A DNA stretch of 64,000 nt from Bacillus sp. J33 (GCF_000518885.1 NZ_JAEL01000009.1:18580-82579); one strand, 5' to 3'; shown: positions 43,908 to 53,140, counted from the first letter of the stretch. Program-made: numbers and translations. The notes: generated by a model not told the origin, from the sequence alone.

Positions 43908-45422
43908 TTGCTTACCTATGGAAACTTAACATTGCACTCACTGCTGCAAAAACAAGCTGAGAGATTTCCTGAAAAGAATTTCATTGTTTTTAAAGATGAA
44001 ACGATCACTTATCATGAATTCCTCAATCGCACAGAAAAGATGGCAGGCTGGCTGATGGATAAAGGAATACGAAAAGGCGATACTGTTGCTGCTTTCCTTT
44101 CCAATTCCCCTTTATTTTATGAGACCTGGTTTAGCTGTGCAGCCATCGGAGCCGTACTTTTGCCGATCAACACTGCTTCTACACCATCTGAACTTGAATA
44201 TTTCTTAAGCCATTCTGATTCAAAGGGGCTGATTTATGAGGGAAACCTCGTAAATGAACAGCATTTGATGGTTGCGGAAGAGCAATCTCTGCTTTTTATT
44301 CAAAAGGATGAAGAGAACTGGAGCAGAGAAAAAGAGAAATGCCAATTCACCCCGGCGGATCAGCCTATCTATCCTGGTGATGTTGCCTGCATCATGTATA
44401 CCTCCGGAACAACTGCAAAACCAAAAGGTGTGTTAATTACACATGAGAATTATTTATTTGCCGGACATTCTGCTGTTCTGTATCAGCAATTAACTCCAGA
44501 AGACCGCTACCTGGTCTTTCTGCCGCTATTCCATGTGAATTCGCAATACTATACATCCATGGCAATGCTTGCTGTCGGAGGAACCATTATTTTGCTGGAA
44601 CGATTTAAATCCTCCACTTTTTGGGATGATGTCAAGAAATACAGGCCGACCGTTTCCAGCCTGGTGGCAACAGTCATCAAGATGCTGCTTGAGTGCCCAA
44701 AGCATCCAAGTGAGAAGGGACATACACTTCAAAAGGCAGGATACGGTCTTTTTGTTCATTATCAGGATCTGTTAAAGTTCCAGGAAAGGTTCGGAGTGAA
44801 GCTTTATCAATGGTATGGAATGACCGAATCCATCACGACAAACATCGTAACCCCACTGCATGAAGAGATGATGACTGATCCTGAATCTGGAATCGTGCCG
44901 ATTGGCAAGCCCGGACTTGGCCAGGATGTGAGAATTATAAAAGAAGACGGGGAAGAGGCAGGACCGGGAGAGGTCGGAGAGATTATCATCAAAAGTCCGT
45001 CCCTTATGAAGGGGTATTATAAGAATCCTGAAGCGACTGCCAAAACCCTGCAAAATGGCTATCTATATACAGGGGATAAGGGCTATTACAACGAGGAGGG
45101 CTTTATCTGGTTTGTTGACCGCAATAAAGACATGATCAAACGCGCCGGAGAAAATATCTCTTCGATTGAAGTAGAGAATGTTCTATCAAGCCATGCGTCC
45201 GTTGAAGAATGTGCCGTGATTGGGGAACCGGATTCTTTAAGGGAAGAAGCGGTTATCGCCTATATTAGATGCTCAGAAGGAAAACAGGTTTCTTCCGATG
45301 AGCTTAATGAATTCTGTAAAGAACGTCTATCCTATTTTAAAGTTCCGCAGGAGTTCCGGTTTGCCGAGGACTTCCCAAGAACCTCGATTGGGAAAATCCA
45401 AAAGAATTTATTAAGAAAATAA
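43908..45422 (+). CDS. Acyl-CoA synthetase (AMP-forming)
   Basis: A 504-residue class I adenylate-forming acyl-CoA ligase. The P-loop YTSGTTAKPKGV is near residues 165-176, the motif YGMTES about 310, the hinge and TGDKGYYNEEGFIWFVDRNKDMIKRAGENIS in the last third, and the catalytic Lys in IGKIQKNLLRK at the end. It activates a carboxylic acid, likely short or medium chain, for beta-oxidation. The start is TTG at 43908 behind AAGGTGG; a TTG at 43875 is earlier but lacks a site. A repeat of the TetR operator overlaps its promoter. The thiolase gene follows. Confidence 0.85.
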   Translation: MLTYGNLTLHSLLQKQAERFPEKNFIVFKDETITYHEFLNRTEKMAGWLMDKGIRKGDTVAAFLSNSPLFYETWFSCAAIGAVLLPINTASTPSELEYFLSHSDSKGLIYEGNLVNEQHLMVAEEQSLLFIQKDEENWSREKEKCQFTPADQPIYPGDVACIMYTSGTTAKPKGVLITHENYLFAGHSAVLYQQLTPEDRYLVFLPLFHVNSQYYTSMAMLAVGGTIILLERFKSSTFWDDVKKYRPTVSSLVATVIKMLLECPKHPSEKGHTLQKAGYGLFVHYQDLLKFQERFGVKLYQWYGMTESITTNIVTPLHEEMMTDPESGIVPIGKPGLGQDVRIIKEDGEEAGPGEVGEIIIKSPSLMKGYYKNPEATAKTLQNGYLYTGDKGYYNEEGFIWFVDRNKDMIKRAGENISSIEVENVLSSHASVEECAVIGEPDSLREEAVIAYIRCSEGKQVSSDELNEFCKERLSYFKVPQEFRFAEDFPRTSIGKIQKNLLRK

Positions 45423-45542
45423 ATAATAGAGCAATAGATTATTTTATTAAAAGGGGGAAACTTTTGGGAATCAAAGGCGATAACTGGTGAAGATATCAGC
45501 GTTTCGGGCGGCAGGTAATAGAAATTAAAGGAGGCAGTTTTC

Positions 45543-46721
45543 ATGAAAGGAATTTATATACTTGATGGTGCACGTACACCTTTTACTGAATTCGGAGGGT
45601 CGTTTAAGGACATAACCGATATTGATCTTGCTGTTTATGCGGCAAAGGAAGCCATTAAACGAAGTCAGGTATCAGAGGAAGATATCAAGGATGTTAATTT
45701 TGGCAATGTGATTCATACGAATCAATCATCTTCCTATTTAGCACGGCATATAGGGTTGAAAAGCGGCATTCCTCAGAGTACCCCCGCATTAACTGTAAAC
45801 CGCCTGTGCGGATCAGGGATGCAGGCGATTGTCTCAAGTGCCATGACGATTTTGCATGGAGACGCGGAGGCTGCGCTTGCTGGCGGAACAGAGAACATGA
45901 GCCAATCCCCTCATGTTCTGCGCCAAACACGCTGGGGATCTCCTGGAGGTGCTCCCCCGGTTGATGACATGCTGTGGGGAACTTTAACAGATTCATATAT
46001 TGGCTGCGGTATGGGAGTGACTGCAGAAAACTTAGCTGAGCGTTATTCGATTACGAGAGAAGAGCAGGATCAATTTGCAGTTGAATCGCATAAAAGGGCC
46101 GCAAGTGCTTCGGAATCCGGCCGCTTTGCTAAAGAAATAGTACCCGTTTCTGTTAAGCAAAAACGGAAAGAAGCTGTGATAGATCAAGATGAACACATTC
46201 GTCCAGATACCAATTTTGAAAAAATGAGCAGCCTGAAAACGGCTTTTAAAAAGAATGGAACCGTAACGGCAGGAAATGCGAGCGGAATCAATGACGGAGC
46301 TGCCGCCGTTGTTCTCGCAGGTGAATCCTATGCTAATAAGCACAGCAAAAAGCCGCTGGCACGCATTGTCTCCTGGGGGATTGCCGGTGTGGGTCCAGAA
46401 ACAATGGGAATAGGCCCAGTCCCAGCCATGCAAATCGCTTTAAAAAAGGCAGGGCTGAGCTGGAATGATATTGGTTTAGTTGAGATCAATGAAGCATTTG
46501 CTGCACAATCACTGGCAGTGATAAAAGAACTGAAATTGGATCAGGAAATCGTCAATGTGAATGGAGGAGCCATCGCTCTGGGACATCCGGTGGGAACGAG
46601 CGGAGCAAGAATTAGCTATTCACTGGCTGTGGAGATGAATGACAGGAATGTGAAATATGGGATTGCTTCCCTTTGCATAGGAGGAGGGCAGGGGATTGCC
46701 CTGTTGTTAGAAAAGGTTTAA
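45543..46721 (+). CDS. Acetyl-CoA acetyltransferase (thiolase)
   Basis: A 392-residue thiolase. The acylated Cys89 is in NRLCGSGMQAIVS, the two catalytic His regions are EINEAFAAQ and NGGAIALGHPVGTSGAR, and the C-terminal Cys is in CIGGGQG. It cleaves acetoacetyl-CoA or a 3-ketoacyl-CoA, or runs in reverse. GGAGG lies nine bases before the ATG. It shares direction and operon with the acyl-CoA ligase and completes the pathway from imported short-chain acid to acetyl-CoA, although no CoA-transferase, hydratase or dehydrogenase gene is nearby. Confidence 0.9.
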   Translation: MKGIYILDGARTPFTEFGGSFKDITDIDLAVYAAKEAIKRSQVSEEDIKDVNFGNVIHTNQSSSYLARHIGLKSGIPQSTPALTVNRLCGSGMQAIVSSAMTILHGDAEAALAGGTENMSQSPHVLRQTRWGSPGGAPPVDDMLWGTLTDSYIGCGMGVTAENLAERYSITREEQDQFAVESHKRAASASESGRFAKEIVPVSVKQKRKEAVIDQDEHIRPDTNFEKMSSLKTAFKKNGTVTAGNASGINDGAAAVVLAGESYANKHSKKPLARIVSWGIAGVGPETMGIGPVPAMQIALKKAGLSWNDIGLVEINEAFAAQSLAVIKELKLDQEIVNVNGGAIALGHPVGTSGARISYSLAVEMNDRNVKYGIASLCIGGGQGIALLLEKV

Positions 46722-46761
46722 ACCTTTCCTTTCTTTGGTTATTTTGTCAGTTATAAAAAGG

Positions 46762-46803
46762 AAACACCAGTTCATTAGTTCGTTTAATGCCTGGTGTTTT
46801 TTT
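46762..46803 (+). terminator. Terminator after the thiolase gene
   Basis: AAACACCAG (46762-46770) pairs with CTGGTGTTT (46791-46799), followed by TTTT. Confidence 0.75.
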
Positions 46804-46841
46804 CCGTAATTGGGCTATAAAAACACATATATGTGGGATTA

Positions 46842-46940
46842 AAGCTTGTTCCCTGGTATATGCATATTCCCTTTCAGCTCGTCATTCCCATCCTGTTATT
46901 TGTCATATTATCGATTAAAAAACGCTTGAAAAAAGCTTAA
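46842..46940 (+). pseudogene. C-terminal remnant of a membrane protein
   Basis: A frame without a start reads LVPWYMHIPFQLVIPILLFV and ends in a basic tail before a TAA at 46938. The shape (last membrane helix plus ISIKKR-like basic end) resembles the C-terminus of GerAB-type or other amino acid/polyamine transporters. Too short to identify. Confidence 0.3.
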
Positions 46941-46988
46941 TGATCACGCTCAAGCATGTTCATACGCTGATTCATCAACCATGTATAT

Positions 46989-47285
46989 TCACTTTTTTTT
47001 CATTAGAAGCTTATTGTGTACTTTCATTGTGGTCATTAGCAATGGAACTGTAATCACTAACATAAAAATTAAAATTACAGCGTTCATATAGTATTGAATA
47101 TCAGGTTTATATCCATATGTACTGAATAGATAAAAAGAAAAGAGGAACAAACCAGATAAAAACAGCTCAAAAATGAATGTAATCATAAAAAATAGTACAT
47201 AAGGAATAACGATCCCTTTGTGAGAAACGTGTTTTAAAGTTAATCCGTCCCAACATAGGTCCGCTAATTTATACATTTTCCTCAT
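46989..47285 (-). CDS. Small membrane protein, unknown
   Basis: A 98-residue protein with two long hydrophobic helices (about 32-55 and 65-88) and a basic C-terminus (NKLLMKKK). The start is ATG at 47285 behind TAGGAG; a frame from 47306 begins upstream of the site. I do not recognise a family. An ACATACT/AGTATGT palindrome lies 18 bp upstream, similar in half-site to the PadR sites at 40643. Confidence 0.55.
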   Translation of the reverse strand: MRKMYKLADLCWDGLTLKHVSHKGIVIPYVLFFMITFIFELFLSGLFLFSFYLFSTYGYKPDIQYYMNAVILIFMLVITVPLLMTTMKVHNKLLMKKK

Positions 47286-47302
47286 GGTCACCACTCCTAG
47301 GA

Positions 47303-47324
47303 ACATACTTTATATATAGTATGT
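47303..47324. promoter_or_regulatory. Palindromic operator candidate
   Basis: ACATACT (47303-47309), eight bases, AGTATGT (47318-47324), just upstream of the minus-strand membrane protein gene. The ATACT/AGTAT half-site is shared with the PadR locus at 40643-40692. Confidence 0.4.
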
Positions 47325-47374
47325 CCAAAAAGCCGCATTTTCCCTGTTTCATCCAATTTAATAATAATAAGTGA

Positions 47375-47548
47375 TTTAATCTTGGTTGGCATTTTGGCGA
47401 GGTTGGCGGACAACATATTTTTCATGCTTTACCAAGATATAGAGATGATCTTCTGGCAGGTAAAGGAATTTGCTGTTATTGGATGCAATTACCTATTGGA
47501 CAATATAGACTCTCCATATTTTCTTCAAATATATCTGGTAAAAATTAA
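47375..47548 (+). pseudogene. Remnant of a HIT-family hydrolase
   Basis: The frame reads FNLGWHFGEVGGQHIFHALP then RYRDDLLAGKGI and ends at a TAA at 47546. The GEVGGQ, IPRY-like and LAGKGI blocks match the C-terminal third of Bacillus HIT (diadenosine polyphosphate hydrolase-like) proteins, but the central HxHxH residues are deleted and no start is present. Assignment comes from motif memory only. Confidence 0.4.
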
Positions 47549-47571
47549 ATAGTGCAGAAGAGGGAAAAAGG

Positions 47572-47901
47572 ATGAAACAAATTAGGGTATTCATTGGAGT
47601 ATTATTATTTTCTATATTTAGTCTAACAAAAAGTGTTTTAGCCCATAATGGCACTGATGATCAAAGCAGCACAATTGACGTATTTGATCAATGGAATTTT
47701 ATTTTAGCCGGGGTTTTAGTAGTTATTTAAGCTGTTTTTATCTATCAATTAGAAGATCAAAGAACAGGTGGCATCATTATGAAAGCGGTACTGGAAGTCG
47801 TGCAGGGAACAATGATTGGCTATATTTTCTTTAAATGGGCAAGGAAGGAATTGATAAAAGATGTCATTCCAGGTAAATCCGTTACAGGGGTTGTGAAATA
47901 G
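47572..47901 (+). pseudogene. Small exported membrane protein gene split by an in-frame TAA
   Basis: The ATG at 47572 follows AGGGAAAAAGG. It encodes a signal peptide (ending VLAHN), a short acidic stretch and a second helix, then meets TAA at 47728. The same frame stays open for 56 more codons (AVFIYQLEDQ..., then VLEVVQGTMIGYIFFKWARK) to TAG at 47899, which overlaps the GTG of the response regulator. The intact length would be 109 residues. It resembles the start of the gene at 50212 (signal peptide ending FAHG plus helix). Either a nonsense mutation or two small genes. Confidence 0.5.
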
Positions 47902-48611
47902 TGAAGAAAAAGGAAAGTGTCTTAGTGATTGATGATGAATGGAACATGAGGAACTTACTCAAAATTCATTTATCTCCCTACTTTGAAGTCGCAGAAGCTT
48001 CAAGTGGGGCAGAAGCGTTTGGTGTACTTAAAAAGAAGAAAGCAGACTTAGTGATACTAGATTTAATGATGCCTGAAATGGATGGCTGGGAAGTTTGTAA
48101 AAAATTAAGAAAAACAAGTCAAGTTCCAATCCTTATGCTTACAGCGCGAGGAGAAATAAAGGACAAGGTTCAAGGATTTACTGTTGGTGCCGATGATTAC
48201 CTTGTTAAGCCTTTTAACGCAGAAGAATTACTTGTTAGAGCTAAAGCTCTTATTAGGCGTTCAATGTTATCATCAGAATCTAATTTAGTCTCTGATGGGG
48301 TTATTCAACTATCAGATTTGAAAATAGATCAAAAAGAAAGGCAAGTTTATATAAAAAATATCGCTTTAGAGTTAACTCCTAAGGAATATGATCTTGTTCA
48401 GCTTCTTGTGTTAAATCCAAAAACAATCTTTACACGAGATATGCTTATGGATCACATTTGGGGGATTCATGACGTTCTTGATATTCGTACAGTTGATTCT
48501 CATGTTAAAAATGTGCGGGAAAAGTTTCGGAAACATAATCTTTCGTTTAATCCAATAAAAACAGTTTGGGGAAAGGGCTATAAATTTCAAGCCCCTGAAG
48601 ATGGGCAATGA
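47901..48611 (+). CDS. OmpR-family response regulator
   Basis: A 236-residue regulator. The receiver domain contains D11-D12, phospho-acceptor D54 (LVILDLMMPEMDGWE) and the Lys of DDYLVKPFN; the C-terminal winged helix includes LELTPKEYDLVQLLVLNP and RTVDSHVKNVREKF. The start is GTG at 47901, overlapping the stop of the broken upstream gene. The kinase gene overlaps its end by four bases. By context (CopC-CopD, SHOCT, propeller proteins) it may sense metal or envelope stress, but the signal is not shown by the sequence. Confidence 0.88.
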   Translation: MKKKESVLVIDDEWNMRNLLKIHLSPYFEVAEASSGAEAFGVLKKKKADLVILDLMMPEMDGWEVCKKLRKTSQVPILMLTARGEIKDKVQGFTVGADDYLVKPFNAEELLVRAKALIRRSMLSSESNLVSDGVIQLSDLKIDQKERQVYIKNIALELTPKEYDLVQLLVLNPKTIFTRDMLMDHIWGIHDVLDIRTVDSHVKNVREKFRKHNLSFNPIKTVWGKGYKFQAPEDGQ

Positions 48612-50011
48612 AGTGGAACAGTATTGTTGTAAAATTAGGTTCAAGTATTTTACTTTTAGTTTTAGCTATTTTACTCCCATTAGGTTTTATAATGAATCAG
48701 ATATTTTCTGGTTTTTATTTTAGCAAAGTACAGGAACAAATTGATCATTTGTCAGATCGTTATGCAGGCTCGATAAACTCATTGGATGAACAGCACCTTA
48801 AAATGTTCGAATTGCTTGCAACCATGATTGATCAAGAAATCGTAATCGTTGATGACTTGGGAATCGTTGTTGCGAATTCAGGAGTACCAAGTTTGCCTAA
48901 AGGAGAAAAAATCAATTCAGATAAGATTAACTTGCTGGCAAATGACTCAGCTACTCAATACAAGTATTACGATGAAATAAATAATAAACGTTATTTAAGT
49001 ATTGGAAAGCCGATTTATTCTGATCAGGTGTTCATTGGCGGAATCTTCGTTTTAGCTTCAATCGAAGACATGTATAAATCGGTGGATATAATAGAAAAGT
49101 CAGTAATTTTAGCAGGAATAGGCGCTATTTTCTTAGCACTCGGCTTTACCTTTATCTTATCACGTAAATTATCAAACCCACTTTTGGAAATGGAGAAAGC
49201 AACTCGTAAAATCGCAAAAGGTGATTTAAATGCTAGAGTTTCTATACGGACAAAAGATGAAATCGGCTCACTGGCAATTGCTATAAATGATTTAGCTGTT
49301 GAATTACACCGATATCGGTCGAACAGAAGGGAATTTTTTGCAAACATTTCGCACGAGCTGCGAACTCCCATTACGTATCTAGAGGGTTATGCAAATGCAT
49401 TAGAAAATAATCTATATCAATCTGAAGAAGAAAAAAAGCAATATCTTCAAATCATCCAGCAAGAAGCAGGCAGAATGTCTAAACTGGTCAATGATCTATT
49501 TGAGTTATCTAAAATGGAGGAAGGAAAAGTTGAATTGCTTTTTGAGGATGTAGATTTGGTTGAAGTAGTCGAAAATGCACTTTTAAAGACGCAAATGAAA
49601 GCCAAAGAAAAAGGGTTACAATTGGATTTTTACAGATTGCCTGACTTTCCGATTATATATGCTGATGGTTTAAGAATGGAACAAATCATTATTAATTTAA
49701 TTGAAAATGCCATTCGATATACAAAGCAAGGTTTAATTAAAGTTAAGTTATCAAGTGATTCAACTACTGTAAGGTTAACGATTGAAGATACTGGTATGGG
49801 TATTCCAAAAGAAGATGTTCCCTTTTTATTTGAGAGATTTTATCGAGTTGAGAAATCAAGATCAAGAGAATTCGGGGGAACTGGGCTTGGTTTGGCGATT
49901 GTTAAACATCTCGTTGAACTTCAAGGCGGGACCATTTCAGTAAAAAGTAAAGTTGGAAAAGGGACATGTTTTGAGCTTACATTCCCAATCGATAAGGGGG
50001 ATGCTCAGTGA
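48608..50011 (+). CDS. Membrane sensor histidine kinase
   Basis: A 467-residue sensor kinase with two membrane helices (about 7-29 and 163-185), an extracytoplasmic domain of about 130 residues between them, a HAMP domain (SNPLLEMEKATRKIAKGDLNARV), the HisKA domain with His249 (ISHELRTPITYLEG) and a HATPase_c domain (N box LIENAIRYT, G boxes DTGMGIP and GGTGLGLAI). It pairs with the preceding response regulator (ATGA overlap) and its stop overlaps the next small gene. Confidence 0.88.
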   Translation: MKWNSIVVKLGSSILLLVLAILLPLGFIMNQIFSGFYFSKVQEQIDHLSDRYAGSINSLDEQHLKMFELLATMIDQEIVIVDDLGIVVANSGVPSLPKGEKINSDKINLLANDSATQYKYYDEINNKRYLSIGKPIYSDQVFIGGIFVLASIEDMYKSVDIIEKSVILAGIGAIFLALGFTFILSRKLSNPLLEMEKATRKIAKGDLNARVSIRTKDEIGSLAIAINDLAVELHRYRSNRREFFANISHELRTPITYLEGYANALENNLYQSEEEKKQYLQIIQQEAGRMSKLVNDLFELSKMEEGKVELLFEDVDLVEVVENALLKTQMKAKEKGLQLDFYRLPDFPIIYADGLRMEQIIINLIENAIRYTKQGLIKVKLSSDSTTVRLTIEDTGMGIPKEDVPFLFERFYRVEKSRSREFGGTGLGLAIVKHLVELQGGTISVKSKVGKGTCFELTFPIDKGDAQ

Positions 50012-50205
50012 AAAGGATGGAAGTGGTTTTATCCATTTTTTTAATTGCAGCTGGACTAATCTGTTTAACCATGTCTGGTTCATTAATGTTTGAGCAAGGT
50101 TTAACTGTTTATTTAAGAACGTTTATTCAGGTTTGTTTATGGATGGCAATCCCTATTATTTTGATAGGTGTATTTTTCTTATGGAATAGAAAAAAGAGGA
50201 GATAA
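50008..50205 (+). CDS. Two-helix small membrane protein
   Basis: A 65-residue protein with two membrane helices (about 5-24 and 39-58) and a basic end RKKRR. GGGGGATG... lies upstream and the start (GTG at 50008) overlaps the kinase stop codon by four bases, so it belongs to the two-component operon. No family is recognised. It may modulate the kinase, which is inference from position only. Confidence 0.6.
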   Translation: MKRMEVVLSIFLIAAGLICLTMSGSLMFEQGLTVYLRTFIQVCLWMAIPIILIGVFFLWNRKKRR

Positions 50206-50211
50206 ATTTTT

Positions 50212-51341
50212 ATGAAGTTAAAATCATTATTTACATTTTTAATCGTATCTTTATTTACAATTCCGGCTGGTGTATTTGCACATGGGACCGAGGAAGAACA
50301 TCGGCAAGAAGTCGTTACGAATCCATTTTTAACATCTGGCATTGTTATTTCAGCCATTTTATTAATTGCAGGGGTCATTGTACTATTTATGGTTAAGAGT
50401 CGTTTAAAGACAGTGAATGTACAAAAACAAGAAGGAAGAATCAGAAGAGATAAGTTAAACAAATGCTTAAAAATAAGCCAGTGGGTTTCCTTTATATCCC
50501 TAATATCCTTTATTGTTACAGGTGCATTTGTACTATTAAGCGATGATACAAATGATAAGAAAGTTGAGTTTATGCATATTCATGGTTTAGGTTATGTCCA
50601 CTGCTGTAAAAACCATCATCTACCATAGAAAAGCCCATATAGTCATGTTTTTCACCCTCTGCATGACTCCACATACCGTCTTTAAATACTTTTAAGCCAT
50701 CATGTGCAGGTACATAAACTTCAGATCCATCATTTGTGGGCAAAACCCTAGAGATGTTAGATTTATACGGGGAAATTGATTTCCATGGAATGGCTGCAGG
50801 TTATAATTCTCATGCAATTTATGTTATAAATCCGCAAGAAAATTCACGAATGGATGACACTGGCTTGTATTACTCAACAGATGATACAAAAACTTGGACA
50901 AAAAGTGAAATGGAAGGTCTAAGTGGTCAAATCTCAACAATAGCCGTACATCCAACAAATGAAGCCATTGTTGCTTTAGGAACGAATGAAGGTCTTTTTG
51001 TCTCACATGACTACGGTCAATCATTTGATTCCATTTCAGACTCTCCAATAACAGCAGTTTCGTTTTCTAAAACAGGCGAATTATTTGCTGGAGGTGTTTC
51101 TAATGAATTTACTCTTTCAAAATTTAATATTGAAACAAATGAAGAAACAGCACTTTCAATCCCATCATTGAGTGGAGAAAATGCAATAGCCTATATTGCA
51201 GTTAATCCAATAGACGAAAAACAGGTCATATTGACAACCTTTGAAAAAGATATCTATATGACAAAAGATCTTGGTGGAAATTGGAATCAACTAGCTGAAA
51301 AGGGTAAGGGGATTCATCTTAAATCAGATGAAGAGGAGTAA
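50212..51341 (+). pseudogene. F510_1955-type beta-propeller (sialidase-like) protein gene broken by an inversion
   Basis: The 5' part (50212-50595) encodes a signal peptide, two membrane helices and the start of a propeller ending VEFMHIHGLGY. The 3' part (50738-51341) continues GKTLEMLDLYGEIDFHGMAA and further BNR/sialidase-like repeats (TGLYYSTDD, GLFVSHDYGQSF, DIYMTKDLGGNW) to EEE. Between them 142 bp lie in inverted orientation; reversed, they read TNDGSEVYVPAHDGLKVF... in frame with the 5' part. About 20 codons after the inverted piece seem to be missing too. Such proteins are annotated glycosyl hydrolase-like and accompany metal-resistance genes. Confidence 0.7.
50596..50737 (-). other. 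Inverted internal segment of the beta-propeller gene
   Basis: Read on the minus strand this segment gives 47 sense codons with no stop (TNDGSEVYVPAHDGLKVF, then KDGMWSHAEGEKHDYMGF, then SMVDDGFYSSG) that join in frame to GGT TAT at 50590-50595. On the plus strand the frame hits a stop after ten residues. Confidence 0.75.
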
Positions 51342-51347
51342 TTATTT

Positions 51348-51551
51348 ATGATGATGGGTTATGGAATGATGTTAAGCATGCTGTTTTGGATTGTTTTGAT
51401 TGGATTTGCTATTTACGGCTTTATATTATTGATCATGAAACCATTTGAAAATAAATCCAACAATGCTATTAATATCTTAAAAGAACGCTTTGCGCGTGGA
51501 GAGATTGATGCAGTGGAATATAACGAAAAGAAAAATCTCTTGAAAGATTGA
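51348..51551 (+). CDS. SHOCT-domain small membrane protein
   Basis: A 67-residue protein with one N-terminal membrane helix (about 6-30) and a C-terminal SHOCT motif (INILKERFARGEIDAVEYNEKKNLL). SHOCT modules are short oligomerisation/C-terminal domains seen in many small membrane proteins of copper and stress islands. Start ATG at 51348 with GAGGAG upstream; the neighbours are the propeller pseudogene and lgt. Confidence 0.8.
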   Translation: MMMGYGMMLSMLFWIVLIGFAIYGFILLIMKPFENKSNNAINILKERFARGEIDAVEYNEKKNLLKD

Positions 51552-51665
51552 TCGTAACCTTCATAATTAATCAAAATTAAGTTAGTAGTCTTGCTGAAAA
51601 TGAACTACAGGAAACAGACTAAAGGAGAGAATTTTTCCCCTTTTACAAATAGGAGGTTACCTAAG

Positions 51666-52457
51666 GTGGACACAATTCAGCCAATTGATCGAATAGCATT
51701 CGAAGTTGGCCCCATAACAGTCTATTGGTACGGCATTATTATCGCTTTTGGTATTTTTATAGGGCTGTATTTAGCTGCAAAAGAGGCAAAACGTTCAGGA
51801 TTCAATAAAGATATTATTATAGATTTAATGATGTGGGCTATTCCAATTGCTATTATTAGTGCAAGGCTGTATTATGTCATTTTTAAATGGGAATATTACT
51901 CTAATCATTTAGGTGAGATTATAGCTATTTGGGAAGGCGGTATTGCCATCCACGGAGCGCTTATTGGTGCTGCCCTTACTGCTATTGTATTTGCTAAAAA
52001 AAGAGGTGTTTCATTTTGGAAGTTAGCTGATATTTTAGCTCCTAGTATTATTTTAGGGCAAGCAATAGGCCGATGGGGAAATTTTATGAACCAAGAAGCA
52101 CATGGCGGGCCTGTAACCAGAGAATTTCTTGAGAACTTGCAGTTACCTGATCTGATTATTAATCAAATGTTTATTAACGGACAATATTACCACCCTGCTT
52201 TTTTATATGAATCCATTTGGAATATAGCTGGATTTATCGTTCTGCTATTGTTACGGAGAATCAGCCTTCGCCAAGGTGAATTATTTTTAAGCTATATAAT
52301 CTGGTATTCTATTGGGCGTTTCATTATTGAAGGAATGCGGACAGATAGTCTGATGTTAACGGAAACATTAAGAATGGCGCAATTTATTTCTATTATGTTA
52401 ATTCTAAGCAGTGTAATGATTATTTTTTATCGAAGGAACCAATTATTGCCAAAATAG
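51666..52457 (+). CDS. lgt: Prolipoprotein diacylglyceryl transferase (accessory copy)
   Basis: A 263-residue Lgt, transferring diacylglycerol from phosphatidylglycerol to the lipobox Cys of prolipoproteins. The family signature [15 protein letters not shown] is near residues 138-152; HGALIGA and the Arg of [16 protein letters not shown] are also present, with about seven membrane helices. The start is GTG at 51666 with AGGAGG ten bases upstream; the frame is open from 51591. The usual lgt neighbours (hprK, ppaX) are absent, and it lies in a metal-type island, so it is likely an extra copy serving island or other lipoproteins. Confidence 0.88.
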   Translation: MDTIQPIDRIAFEVGPITVYWYGIIIAFGIFIGLYLAAKEAKRSGFNKDIIIDLMMWAIPIAIISARLYYVIFKWEYYSNHLGEIIAIWEGGIAIHGALIGAALTAIVFAKKRGVSFWKLADILAPSIILGQAIGRWGNFMNQEAHGGPVTREFLENLQLPDLIINQMFINGQYYHPAFLYESIWNIAGFIVLLLLRRISLRQGELFLSYIIWYSIGRFIIEGMRTDSLMLTETLRMAQFISIMLILSSVMIIFYRRNQLLPK

Positions 52458-52542
52458 AGTCTTTTAAAACTGGAAGTTCTCCATACTTTCTTCAAACTTA
52501 TAATCTAAAATTGCCTTGATCAAACTAAAGGAGGTAATCTTG

Positions 52543-52773
52543 ATGAAAAAGAAAATTGCATTTATTTCATCTTTTGCATTAGCAGCATTGCTTGTGGCTG
52601 GCCAGTTTACTTTTGCGGAAAAACCAGACAGTATGATGAATATGATGAGCGGTAAAGGCATGACGAAGATGATGGAAGCAATGAATTCTCCTGAAGGGCA
52701 AAAAATGATGAAGGCTTGTGAAGAATTTATGGAATCAAGTGATGATAGTGAAGTGAAAGACACATCATTGTAA
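52543..52773 (+). CDS. Small Met-rich exported protein
   Basis: A 76-residue secreted protein: signal peptide of about 23 residues (ending TFAEK), then a methionine-rich part (SMMNMMSGKGMTKMMEAMN, then KMMKACEEFMESS). Methionine clusters of this kind bind Cu(I) or Ag(I) in periplasmic or envelope proteins, fitting the copper-type context; this is inference. The start is ATG at 52543 behind AAAGGAGG. A hairpin terminator follows the stop. Confidence 0.7.
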   Translation: MKKKIAFISSFALAALLVAGQFTFAEKPDSMMNMMSGKGMTKMMEAMNSPEGQKMMKACEEFMESSDDSEVKDTSL

Positions 52774-53140
52774 AGTCTAAAAGACCTTCTGCTGAAGGTC
52801 TTTTAAACTAATTAGCAAAAGGGATAAAGATGATGGAATGGTTACTATAGTTGCTACGTACATTAATGATGCTGTTCTGCATGAAGGGAATGTTTACTGG
52901 AGGATTGTCATTCAAAACAGGTAAATAATTCAGCAGACGACATGAAGTCATTGCCCATGCAAGTTAAAATCTACAGGAGCAAAATATGAAGCTAATGGAT
53001 GAAATGAAATCATTTAAAGAAGCAAATGTAATCTCTATTTCTAAATATAAAGATACAAATCAAAAAATCACATCCTAATGGCAGCCGAAATCTGGTTGCC
53101 TTTTCATATTTAATCTCTTAACGTTTGAGGAGGAAGTTTT
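52774..53140. other. Intergenic region: terminators and a small frame
   Basis: AAAAGACCTTC and GAAGGTCTTTT (52779-52806) form the terminator of the Met-rich protein gene. A 30-codon frame (52986-53078) and a hairpin GGCAGCC/GGTTGCC with TTTTC (53081-53106) follow. Nothing else is recognised. Confidence 0.55.
52986..53078 (+). CDS. Possible 30-residue peptide or gene remnant
   Basis: MKLMDEMKSFKEANVISISK... preceded by AGGAG and followed by a terminator hairpin. It may be a remnant 3' end of a lost gene. Unrecognised. Confidence 0.3.
   Translation: MKLMDEMKSFKEANVISISKYKDTNQKITS

Noticed and set aside
50212-50628. Stand-alone 138-residue membrane protein
   Set aside because: Its last residues come from reading the inverted segment on the wrong strand; the part before it is the N-terminus of the broken propeller gene.
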